Origin: Pirellulales bacterium
GTDB lineage: Bacteria; Planctomycetota; Planctomycetia; Pirellulales; Pirellulaceae
DNA: 43,366 nucleotides
Reading direction: 5' to 3'
Assembly: GCA_022451045.1 (NCBI GenBank)
Contig: JAKUOW010000006.1
Coordinates: 22,678 to 66,043 of the forward strand
Shown here one piece after another: positions 32,935 to 40,812 of this stretch. Each line of letters opens with the position of its first letter. Positions within the stretch are counted from its first letter, which is position 1. The position numbers were made by a program, and so were the translations under genes. The notes under the pieces were generated by a model that was not told the DNA's origin, searched no databases, and saw only the letters and a program-made list of their open reading frames with translations.

Positions 32935-32949
32935 TGGACAATCTATAAT
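32935..32949 (+). promoter_or_regulatory. promoter-like element TGGACnnTCTATAAT
   Basis: TGGACAATCTATAAT lies in the 58-base gap between the divergent lyase and PhyH genes, with TATAAT at 32944-32949, 24 bases before ATG 32974. It matches the element at 19852-19866 in 13 of 15 bases. A classical -35 is not evident for either copy. Confidence 0.5.
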
Positions 32950-32973
32950 TAACAACTCTTGAATTACTAATGT

Positions 32974-33897
32974 ATGACATTGGGAGCGGAGGACCAAACT
33001 TTGGGCCTAACTGGAAACGACTTATCTACGATTCATGCTCCCATTTCGTCGCTATTCGCAGATCATTTAGCAAGACAGACTCTCGATCAGTTTCGATTAT
33101 CCGATAGTCAGGTGTCACACTTTCCTGATCACGGTTACGGAGCGGGCAGCCCCGTTCTAAGCCACCCGCAAATCGAAGCGTTGATCGATGAACTTACCGA
33201 ATTCTTTCAAAGCGATCATGCCGGTGCAGAATACTGGTATGAGTACAACTCTAATGAGAGTACCGACCCAAACACAGTTCTCTTTCACGCACTCGGAGCA
33301 TGGCGGATTGGAAGCGGGTTCCATGACTTGTTATGGCATCCAGCGATTACGGTACCAGCAAGCCAATTACTTGGCGGCAGCGTAAGGTTTTGGCATGATC
33401 AGCTGTTTTGCAAACCAGCTCTCCATGGTGGCGTCGTTGCGTGGCATCAGGACTATTCTTATTGGACGCGCACCGAACCAATGGCACACCTTACCTGTTG
33501 GATTGGTTTAGACCATGCAACCACTGAAAACGGCTGCCTGCACTACGTCCCCGGCAGTCATAGATGGGATCTATTGCCGATAACAGGGCTCGCCGGTGGC
33601 ATGGAATCCATAAAGCAAGTACTAAGCGACGACCAATATGAAAAAATGCAGAATCCCGTTGCTGTTGAAATGCAAGCCGGTCAGTGCAGCTTTCACCATC
33701 CGTTGATGGTGCACGGATCGTTTCAGAATAAGTGTGACCGCCCGCGACGCGCGACAGTGGTCAATGCCGTACGCGACGGTGTGTGTGCTATCAGCAATGA
33801 ACCGCTACTCGAGGGCACCAACGCTATCCCTGTCGGCCAGCCGCTTGACGGTCAGTTTTATCCACTGCTGCTCGACATTTCGGAAAGCGAGGATTAG
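32974..33897 (+). CDS. phytanoyl-CoA dioxygenase (PhyH)-family Fe(II)/2-oxoglutarate oxygenase
   Basis: A 307-residue cytoplasmic protein (no leader). The facial triad is visible as H158-x-D160 in WHQDYSYW and H247 in MVHGSFQN, and an Arg in DRPRRATVV (about 257-259) would bind 2-oxoglutarate. [38 protein letters not shown] and [16 protein letters not shown] are typical of the PhyH family. These enzymes hydroxylate small molecules; the substrate here is unknown. It is the first gene of a plus-strand operon (6 bases to the kelch gene) inside a glycan-degradation locus, so a modified sugar or lipid-linked side group is possible. That is inference only. Confidence 0.88.
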   Translation: MTLGAEDQTLGLTGNDLSTIHAPISSLFADHLARQTLDQFRLSDSQVSHFPDHGYGAGSPVLSHPQIEALIDELTEFFQSDHAGAEYWYEYNSNESTDPNTVLFHALGAWRIGSGFHDLLWHPAITVPASQLLGGSVRFWHDQLFCKPALHGGVVAWHQDYSYWTRTEPMAHLTCWIGLDHATTENGCLHYVPGSHRWDLLPITGLAGGMESIKQVLSDDQYEKMQNPVAVEMQAGQCSFHHPLMVHGSFQNKCDRPRRATVVNAVRDGVCAISNEPLLEGTNAIPVGQPLDGQFYPLLLDISESED

Positions 33898-33903
33898 GCC
33901 ATT

Positions 33904-34977
33904 ATGTACCGCCGTTCACTTTTATTGATATCAACATGTATCTCGATGTTTTTTCCGACGGGGATCATCTTTGCCCAAAACACTACCGAGTGGGAACAAC
34001 TACCGAATATTCCCAACCAACTCGGCGTCGCTGGCCCTATAACAGGGATTCACAACGGAGCCCTGATTGTCGCGGGTGGTGCAAATTTCCCTAAACCCAT
34101 ATGGGAAACCGATAAACAATGGCATAAAGACGTGTACATCCTGTTGCTGGATACTGAAGAACCGCAATGGCGTAAAGCCGCTGAATTACCATTTGCCATA
34201 GGCTATTCGGCTTGCACAATTACTCCGCATGGAATCATCGCTGTTGGTGGAAACGACTCATCACGGACATTTGACAGCACGATGTTAATTCAGTGGGATA
34301 CCGAACAGTCTTCGATTCTCATTCATCAACTGCCACCATTGCCAACCCCTATCGTTTATGCACAAGCTGCGTATGCTGGTAACAGCGTGTATCTGTTTGG
34401 CGGGCAAACTGGATCGGCGCTTGGTACGGCTACCAACAATGTATGGCAACTAAACCTGAAGTCTTTTGGCACGGGTAAGCCGCTAATCTGGCGCCAATTA
34501 AAGACGCCACCGTGGAACAGCCGCGCCTTTAACGTCGTTGCAACTCAATCAGGACATGGTCGCCAACGCATATTTATGATGAGTGGACGAAGGGAAAGCA
34601 CAGGCGAACCAGAGTTCTTAACCGACATGTGGGAATTCAATCCACGCAGACACTCATGGAAACAACTGGCTGACCTCCCGCGATGTGTTATGGCCGGCAC
34701 TGCTATAGGCATTGCAGAAAACAGATTACTGGTACTCGGCGGCGCTGACGGGTCTCTTTTCGATAAGGCAGACGAACTTAAGGACAAGCATCCCGGTTTC
34801 CCACGCTCCGCTATTGTTTATGATTTTGCCAGCGACAGGTGGAGCAATGCCGGTGCAATGCCAACAAATCAAGTAACCACGTCGGCATTAGAATGGAACG
34901 GAGATGTGATTTTGCCCACCGGTGAAATCCGGCCCCGTGTACGTACTCCGATCGTGTGGCGAGTAAAAGTAAAATAG
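33904..34977 (+). CDS. secreted kelch-repeat protein, NanM-like (N-acetylneuraminate epimerase family)
   Basis: A 357-residue protein with a signal peptide (LLLISTCISMFFPTGIIFAQ) and a six-bladed kelch propeller. It matches the NanM mutarotase pattern: WEQLPNIPNQLGVAGPITGI, ALIVAGGANFPKPIWETDKQ, WHKDVYILL, LPFAIGYSACTITPHGIIAV, VYLFGGQTG, RQRIFMMSGRRE, LADLPRCVMAGTAIGI and NRLLVLGGADG. NanM interconverts sialic acid anomers in the periplasm; many planctomycete relatives are only annotated as kelch or galactose oxidase-like. No sialic acid uptake or catabolic genes are in the window, but a sialidase-like BNR protein is encoded two genes downstream. Function as a sugar mutarotase is plausible, the particular sugar is not certain. 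Confidence 0.8.
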   Translation: MYRRSLLLISTCISMFFPTGIIFAQNTTEWEQLPNIPNQLGVAGPITGIHNGALIVAGGANFPKPIWETDKQWHKDVYILLLDTEEPQWRKAAELPFAIGYSACTITPHGIIAVGGNDSSRTFDSTMLIQWDTEQSSILIHQLPPLPTPIVYAQAAYAGNSVYLFGGQTGSALGTATNNVWQLNLKSFGTGKPLIWRQLKTPPWNSRAFNVVATQSGHGRQRIFMMSGRRESTGEPEFLTDMWEFNPRRHSWKQLADLPRCVMAGTAIGIAENRLLVLGGADGSLFDKADELKDKHPGFPRSAIVYDFASDRWSNAGAMPTNQVTTSALEWNGDVILPTGEIRPRVRTPIVWRVKVK

Positions 34978-35029
34978 CCACACCGTTTCATTTTCCATAA
35001 CACATTCCATCCAATTCAATTCGAATCGT

Positions 35030-35043
35030 AAGATCGCGATCTT
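35030..35043. repeat. perfect 14-bp palindrome (AAGATCGCGATCTT)
   Basis: Self-complementary over 14 bases and ending 15 bases before the sulfatase ATG at 35059, in the 81-base gap after the kelch gene. It could be an operator or, with its trailing T run, a weak attenuator-like hairpin. Confidence 0.4.
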
Positions 35044-35058
35044 TTACAGACAAAGACC

Positions 35059-36630
35059 ATGAACAAAACACTCTTGATGTTGTATATCGCACTAACATCA
35101 TTTATCGCTGAACCATCAACAGCCAATGCAAAAAAGTCATTGCGTCCAAACATCGTGCTAATCATGGCCGACGACTTGGGTTTTGCTGACCTTGGCTGTT
35201 ATGGCTCAGAAATTGAAACACCAAATCTGGACCGCCTGGCTTCAAACGGACTGCGATTTACCCAGTTCTATAACACGGCCAAGTGTCATTCCTCACGTGT
35301 ATCACTCCTTACTGGTCTGTATTGCGATCAGGCTGGCGGTGCATCGTTAAGCCGTGGAGCTACGATTGCCGAAGTGCTCAGGTCAACAGGTTATTCAACG
35401 GCGATGGTAGGTAAGTGGCATTTAAAGAAACAACCGACTGACTTTGGCTTCGAAAGATACTGGGGTCACCTGTCTGGAGCTACAAATTTTTTCACTGGCG
35501 ACGAATCCTTTCGTTTCAACGGCGAATCATACGCTGTACCCAAGACCTTGAATGGGCGTCCCTTTTATACGACGCATGCCATTGGTGATTTCGCGTTGGA
35601 CTTCATCGACGAAATGGCCGGAAAAGACAGTCCCTTTCTTTTATACGTAGCCTTTAATGCTCCTCACTATCCTCTACAAGCACCTGAAGAGGAAGTAAAG
35701 AAGTACGATGGCAAATATGACGAGGGCTGGGACGAATTGCGACAATCAAGATTTCAAAAACAAATCGAAACTGGATTGTTCCCCACTACGATGAAACTAA
35801 GTGATCGTCCGGATCACATTCCCGCGTGGCACTCGCTCACCAAAAAAGAGCAGGCGTGGGAAGCAGATCGCATGGAAGTGTTTGCAGCCATGGTAGATAT
35901 TTTGGATCAAAATGTCGGTCGAATCGTGGAGAAACTGGATTCAGACGGGCTTCTAGATAATACACTGTTCTTGTTTTGTAGTGACAATGGCGCTTGTCCG
36001 TTTGAAAGAACACGCGGCCGTTATCTAAAACCGTGGGACCCTAAATCTTACTGGACTTATGATGCAAGCTGGGCCAATGCCGGAAATACTCCGTTTAGGC
36101 TTTACAAGCAAAACCAGCACGAAGGTGGAATCTCATCACCAATGATCGCTCATTGGCCGACCGGATTAAAGACAGAAGCGGGAAGTATCACGAATCAAGC
36201 GGGACACCTGATTGACTTCATGGCAACATTTATCGACGTCGCCGGTGCAAAATATCCCAACCAAGTTGGTGAACGGAAGATCGATCCTCTACAAGGCAAG
36301 TCGCTAATTCCAATCCTCGCGGGACAGCAGCGTGAAGGTCATGAAACTCTCTATTTTCACTTCGGCACAGATCGTGCGCTGCGACAGGGACCATGGAAAC
36401 TTGTCTCGGCAAAACTCGGCCGGTGGGAACTTTATAATCTCAAGGACGATAGAAATGAACTCAATGACCTATCATCTAAAAACCGCGATCGTGTTAAGTC
36501 GATGAGCACAACTTGGTTTGATATTGCTAAAAACGTAGACCGGCTGGGCAACAATGCTTTGAAGCCGGTTAAAGACAAACTATCTCCTTTGATGTTCCGC
36601 AAAGATACCGCTGGAGGAAGTGCACAATAG
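35059..36630 (+). CDS. sulfatase (arylsulfatase family), CxSxR-type active site
   Basis: A 523-residue exported sulfatase; signal peptide to about residue 24 (NAKKS). Metal-binding Asp pair D38/D39 in PNIVLIMADDLGFADLGCYG. The residue to be turned into formylglycine is Cys76 in KCHSSRVSLLTG, where the usual CxPxR has Ser in place of Pro. GKWHLKK (catalytic Lys/His region), SPFLLYVAFNAPHYPLQAP and LFLFCSDNGACPFE complete the fold. By family it hydrolyses sulfate esters of carbohydrates. It lies between the NanM-like and sialidase-like genes; the next stop-to-start gap is 10 bases. No maturase (FGE or anSME) gene is present in the window. Confidence 0.92.
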   Translation: MNKTLLMLYIALTSFIAEPSTANAKKSLRPNIVLIMADDLGFADLGCYGSEIETPNLDRLASNGLRFTQFYNTAKCHSSRVSLLTGLYCDQAGGASLSRGATIAEVLRSTGYSTAMVGKWHLKKQPTDFGFERYWGHLSGATNFFTGDESFRFNGESYAVPKTLNGRPFYTTHAIGDFALDFIDEMAGKDSPFLLYVAFNAPHYPLQAPEEEVKKYDGKYDEGWDELRQSRFQKQIETGLFPTTMKLSDRPDHIPAWHSLTKKEQAWEADRMEVFAAMVDILDQNVGRIVEKLDSDGLLDNTLFLFCSDNGACPFERTRGRYLKPWDPKSYWTYDASWANAGNTPFRLYKQNQHEGGISSPMIAHWPTGLKTEAGSITNQAGHLIDFMATFIDVAGAKYPNQVGERKIDPLQGKSLIPILAGQQREGHETLYFHFGTDRALRQGPWKLVSAKLGRWELYNLKDDRNELNDLSSKNRDRVKSMSTTWFDIAKNVDRLGNNALKPVKDKLSPLMFRKDTAGGSAQ

Positions 36631-36640
36631 GAATTATTAC

Positions 36641-37702
36641 ATGAATAAACAGCCCGCAATCATCGCCATCATCCTAATTCTTGTCGGACTCACGCTGCCT
36701 ACCTTTGCAGCAGAACCTCATGCGGTGGAGTTCGTTTATGGAAACGACGACCGGCCAACCCCACAATGTCATGCCTCCACCATTGAAGAAACACCTGTCG
36801 GACTCGTTGCCGCATGGTTCGGTGGTACACATGAAAAAAACAAGGATGTTGGCATCTGGGTCTCGCGACATATCGACGGCAACTGGACAAAACCGATTGA
36901 AGTTGCAGATGGCATCCAGTCGGATGAACTGAGGCACCCGTGCTGGAATCCAGTACTCTTCCGAACTCAAGATGGCGTTTTGCAGCTGTACTACAAAGTT
37001 GGACCAACACCCCAATCATGGTGGGGTATGCTCATTTCCAGCGAGGATCACGGAAAGACCTGGTCGCCACCCAGAAAGCTCGGCCATGACAAGAAAATAG
37101 GTCACCTGATCGGCCCCGTCAAAAACAAACCTGTGCAACTCGATGACGGCACCTTATTATGCCCATCCAGCACAGAACACGATGGTTGGAGAGTCCATTT
37201 CGAGAAATCCTCCGATGGTGGTAAGACCTGGAAAGTCATTGGCCCGATTCACGATGCCTCAAGGTTTAATGCTATACAGCCAAGCATCTTATTTCTAAAA
37301 GATGGCCGTCTCCAAGTTATGTGTCGCACTCAGGAAAGTGTCGTCGGACAGGCATTCTCAAGCGATCTTGGTGATTCATGGACCACAATTTCCGCGAGCG
37401 ATTTACCAAACCCGAATTCCGGGACTGATGCACTGACACTTGCCGATGGAAGACACCTACTCGTGTACAACCATACAACGCGCAAGAAGGGAAATCGATC
37501 AATGCTCAACGTAGCCTTGTCCTCTGATGGAAAAGAATGGCAGATGGTGCATACTCTGGAACATGACGAAGGTGAGTATTCATACCCTGCAGTTATTCAA
37601 ACCAATGATGGGATGATTCATATCACCTATACATATCGCCGGCGCACCGTGAAACACGTCACGCTAAATCCAAAGTCACTCGATCCCAGCATTCAGGAAT
37701 AA
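36641..37702 (+). CDS. secreted BNR/sialidase-like six-bladed propeller protein
   Basis: A 353-residue protein with a signal peptide (MNKQPAIIAIILILVGLTLPTFA). It shows repeated Asp-box motifs: SSEDHGKTWSPP, SSDGGKTWKV, SSDLGDSWTT and SSDGKEWQMV, and the BNR_2 pattern RPTPQCHASTIEE, TPVGLVAAWFGGTHEKN and RHPCWNPVLF. Families with this pattern include GH33 sialidases and other exo-acting hydrolases and lyases; which reaction it catalyses cannot be told by eye. The frame could start at GTG 36620 but that lies inside the upstream gene and leaves seven residues before the leader; ATG 36641 is preferred. It sits between two sulfatase genes in one operon, so it probably acts on a desulfated oligosaccharide. 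Confidence 0.82.
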   Translation: MNKQPAIIAIILILVGLTLPTFAAEPHAVEFVYGNDDRPTPQCHASTIEETPVGLVAAWFGGTHEKNKDVGIWVSRHIDGNWTKPIEVADGIQSDELRHPCWNPVLFRTQDGVLQLYYKVGPTPQSWWGMLISSEDHGKTWSPPRKLGHDKKIGHLIGPVKNKPVQLDDGTLLCPSSTEHDGWRVHFEKSSDGGKTWKVIGPIHDASRFNAIQPSILFLKDGRLQVMCRTQESVVGQAFSSDLGDSWTTISASDLPNPNSGTDALTLADGRHLLVYNHTTRKKGNRSMLNVALSSDGKEWQMVHTLEHDEGEYSYPAVIQTNDGMIHITYTYRRRTVKHVTLNPKSLDPSIQE

Positions 37703-37706
37703 CTAA

Positions 37707-39179
37707 ATGAATCGGCGTCAAACGGCAATGGCCATACTTCTAGCGATTACGCTTCTGGTATTCCCGAAGACCTCTAGTGCATCAGATCGAGGCGATGACG
37801 AAGCAGCTAATCGTCCGAATATCGTGTTGGTCATGGCAGACGATCAGGGTTGGGGAGACATGGCGTATAACGGCCATCCTGTCCTAAAAACTCCAAACTT
37901 TGATGCAGCAGCAGCAGCCGGACTGCGCTTCGATCGCTTCTATGCGGCCGCACCGGTTTGTTCGCCTACGCGAGCTAGTGTGATGACAGGCCGTCATCCA
38001 AATCGCATGGGAGTCTTTAAATGGGGATTTCCCATGAGACCTCAGGAAGTCACAGTCGCGGAAGTACTTAAGTCGAACGGCTACGCAACCGGGCACTTTG
38101 GCAAATGGCATCTGGGATCCGTTCGAAACACGAGCCCGGCCAATCCGGGCAGAAACGGCTTCGACTATTGGCTTAGTGCTCCAAACTTCTACGATAACGA
38201 TCCTATTCTCAGCCAAATGGGCAAGGCTACAAAGCACGAAGGTGAAAGTAGCATTATCGTTGCCAATGACGCTCTGAGTTGGATCGATCGTCAAACCGCA
38301 CGCGACGCATCATTCTTTGCGGTTGTATGGTTTGGCTCCCCACACAGCCCGCACCGTGCTACAGCGGAATTCAAAAAATTGTATAAGGACCAGGACGAAA
38401 AGATTCGGGACTTCTACGGCGAGATTTCCGGGATGGACAAGGCCTTTGGCATCATACGCGATGGTTTGTCAAAACGAGGGCTCAGCGAAAACACAATTCT
38501 TTGGTACTGCAGCGACAATGGTGCATTACCGCGTGTCGGTTCGACTGGCGGTTTCAGAGGCAACAAAGGTAAGGTCTATGAAGGTGGATTGCTTGTACCT
38601 TCAATCATCGAGTGGCCAACCGTGATCAGTAGACCGATACAAAGCGCAGTACGTTGCAACACATCGGATATCTTCCCAACACTACTAGATCTCGTTGGAC
38701 TTGAGTCTCCTGCCGATCATCCGCTTGACGGTATGAGCTTGTCCGGACTTATCCACAGCAAACGCGATTCACAAAAACAACGCGAAAAGCCAATGGGGTT
38801 TTGGGACTATACCATTGGTGGAATAAGTACTCCGTCAGCCAAATGGATGTCAGACCTCTGGAATGCTCAACAAAAAGGGGAAGATCTACCACCACATCCA
38901 TCAAGCTTAAATGCCGCTAAGTTGCCGGATCCCACGTTTACATCCGATTCATTCCCCGGGCATTCTGCGTGGATCAGCGGAATCTGGAAACTTCATCGCA
39001 TTGAGAACAAGCAGAGCGAGATTACATGGGAGCTATACAACCTGCAGGATGATCCTAAAGAAACGAACGATGTCCTCGCCGAACATTCGGAGACGGTCAC
39101 TCGTCTCCAAGCCGAGCTAAACCACTGGCTCTCAAGCGTGGTCAACAGCATTAACGGTAAGGACTATGCGGACGAATAG
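37707..39179 (+). CDS. sulfatase (arylsulfatase family)
   Basis: A 490-residue exported sulfatase starting 4 bases after the BNR gene. After the leader (MAILLAITLLVFPKTSSAS) come PNIVLVMADDQGWGDMAYNG (D45/D46), the formylglycine site Cys85 in VCSPTRASVMTG, GHFGKWHLG and ILWYCSDNGALPRVG. The active-site motif is the standard CxPxR. It is the last gene of the plus-strand operon and converges on the next sulfatase with a 4-base gap. It differs from the neighbouring sulfatases in length and core sequence, so the four enzymes probably attack different sulfate positions or linkages (inference). Confidence 0.93.
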   Translation: MNRRQTAMAILLAITLLVFPKTSSASDRGDDEAANRPNIVLVMADDQGWGDMAYNGHPVLKTPNFDAAAAAGLRFDRFYAAAPVCSPTRASVMTGRHPNRMGVFKWGFPMRPQEVTVAEVLKSNGYATGHFGKWHLGSVRNTSPANPGRNGFDYWLSAPNFYDNDPILSQMGKATKHEGESSIIVANDALSWIDRQTARDASFFAVVWFGSPHSPHRATAEFKKLYKDQDEKIRDFYGEISGMDKAFGIIRDGLSKRGLSENTILWYCSDNGALPRVGSTGGFRGNKGKVYEGGLLVPSIIEWPTVISRPIQSAVRCNTSDIFPTLLDLVGLESPADHPLDGMSLSGLIHSKRDSQKQREKPMGFWDYTIGGISTPSAKWMSDLWNAQQKGEDLPPHPSSLNAAKLPDPTFTSDSFPGHSAWISGIWKLHRIENKQSEITWELYNLQDDPKETNDVLAEHSETVTRLQAELNHWLSSVVNSINGKDYADE

Positions 39180-39183
39180 AATC

Positions 39184-40737
39184 TTACTTTACCTGAGACC
39201 TTACCGGTGGCAGCGTATCCACTAATGGTGCATCCGTTCTTTCCAGTTCCGAGACTAGCTTCTGACGCATATCACCGAGACGCTTTGCAAACCGCGGGTT
39301 AATCGCTAGGTTATTTAGCTCTTCAGGATCACGTTTTAGGTCATACAATTCCTCAATTTCATTGTTTTGTAGAGTGCGAATGTATTTGTATCGCCCTTCT
39401 GCCAGTGAAATCCACCACGGAATGCCTCTCAGGTGAAGTGGGCTACCTGGCTCTGAAGGAATGTCGCGAGTCTCACTTCCGTATTTTGCTCCGAGCAAAG
39501 TCGTAAGCACGGGATGATCCCAATCGTCTTTCGCATTTTTCAATAGCGGCGTGATATCATGGCCGTGCATTTTCCATGGCAGATCTAATCCAGCAAAGCT
39601 AAAGAACGTTACCGGTAGATCGGTACCTCCTATCGGATGCTGGCAAACCGCACCTGCCGACACTTTACCCGGCATACTTACGATCAGCGGCGATCGAATA
39701 GTGGCATCATACGGTGCCAATTTCGTCTTGAATCCATGTTGTCCCCAGGCGTACCCCTGATCCGAAGTAAAAACAACCAGCGTGTTATCCAGTTGCCCCG
39801 ACACCCGTAACGCCTGCATTACTTTTCCGACACCTTCGTCCAATGCAATAACAGCTTGATGATATTGTCTGACCCAACCAGTCAGGCTATTTCCATGAAT
39901 CGGCTTGTTGCCCGCTGTGGTACGCTCCATCCCCTCGCCACCTTTGATTCGCGGCTCGCCGTCCGGCCCCAGTTCCCATAGATCACGGTCCTGAACATAT
40001 TTTGGCTTACCGGCACGTGGCGGGAAAATATCAGCTGGTGGAGTTACTTTAATATCCGGATATTCTTCTCTGTGCCGTTCGGCTGGCGTGTATGGACTGT
40101 GGACACCGCTATAACACAGCCATAAGTACCACGGCTTGCTTTCATCCCGGTGCTTACCGTTGATGAAATCCACGGCAAGATTCGTATAGTTGTCCGTCGA
40201 ATACCCAGACGTCATAACCGGATCACCACCGTTGGTTTCAAGCAACTGGTCGTAAAAGTAATTTCCGGCATTTTCAATATAACGGGGGCGGTTCCAGACT
40301 ACCTGATAATCCCAGTCACGATTAGCACCTGTATCGACTCCTGTATGCCACTTACCAATCTGAGCGGTTACATATCCGTTTTGTCGAAAGACTTTGGGCC
40401 AAAACGGTAGAACTTCTGGATCATATGCGCTGCCGGGATAGTCACCCTCCATCCGCATCGATTCACATCCATATGGATGGAGGCCTGTAAGCATGGTGGC
40501 TCGGGACGGCATACACCAGGTTCCGATGTAAGCATGTGTAAATCGTGTCCCTGACTTTGCCAGTTGATCAATGTTTGGTGTAGATACCCAGTCATAACTT
40601 TCCGGATAACAACCTACGCTTCGATGAGTGTGATCATCTGTATAGATAAACAGGATGTTAGGCCGTTTGGCCTCGCAAACCTGCGAAGCCAGAACTAAAG
40701 TCAAAAAAGGAAGTAATAGTTGCTTTAGACGTTTCAT
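39184..40737 (-). CDS. sulfatase (arylsulfatase family)
   Basis: A 517-residue exported sulfatase. Signal peptide MKRLKQLLLPFLTLVLASQVCEA; metal site YTDDHTHRSVGCYPES (D34/D35, followed by His not Leu/Met-Gly); formylglycine site Cys75 in TWCMPSRATMLTG; IGKWHTG and VVFTSDQGYAWGQHGFKTK, the latter typical of choline-sulfatase or iduronate-sulfatase-like members that have SDQG/SDHG in place of SDNG. So this one belongs to a different sulfatase subfamily from the other three. The C-terminus ends with the usual ELYDLKRDPEELNNLA segment. It lies downstream of the sulfatase gene at 40813-42402 by about 75 bases and may share a transcript with it. Confidence 0.93.
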   Translation of the reverse strand: MKRLKQLLLPFLTLVLASQVCEAKRPNILFIYTDDHTHRSVGCYPESYDWVSTPNIDQLAKSGTRFTHAYIGTWCMPSRATMLTGLHPYGCESMRMEGDYPGSAYDPEVLPFWPKVFRQNGYVTAQIGKWHTGVDTGANRDWDYQVVWNRPRYIENAGNYFYDQLLETNGGDPVMTSGYSTDNYTNLAVDFINGKHRDESKPWYLWLCYSGVHSPYTPAERHREEYPDIKVTPPADIFPPRAGKPKYVQDRDLWELGPDGEPRIKGGEGMERTTAGNKPIHGNSLTGWVRQYHQAVIALDEGVGKVMQALRVSGQLDNTLVVFTSDQGYAWGQHGFKTKLAPYDATIRSPLIVSMPGKVSAGAVCQHPIGGTDLPVTFFSFAGLDLPWKMHGHDITPLLKNAKDDWDHPVLTTLLGAKYGSETRDIPSEPGSPLHLRGIPWWISLAEGRYKYIRTLQNNEIEELYDLKRDPEELNNLAINPRFAKRLGDMRQKLVSELERTDAPLVDTLPPVRSQVK

Positions 40738-40812
40738 TTAGGAACCTTAACTGAACACGATGTTTATCCGATCTCTGTTAGCCATGCCCACGCATTGCAT
40801 AACCAGTTCGTA

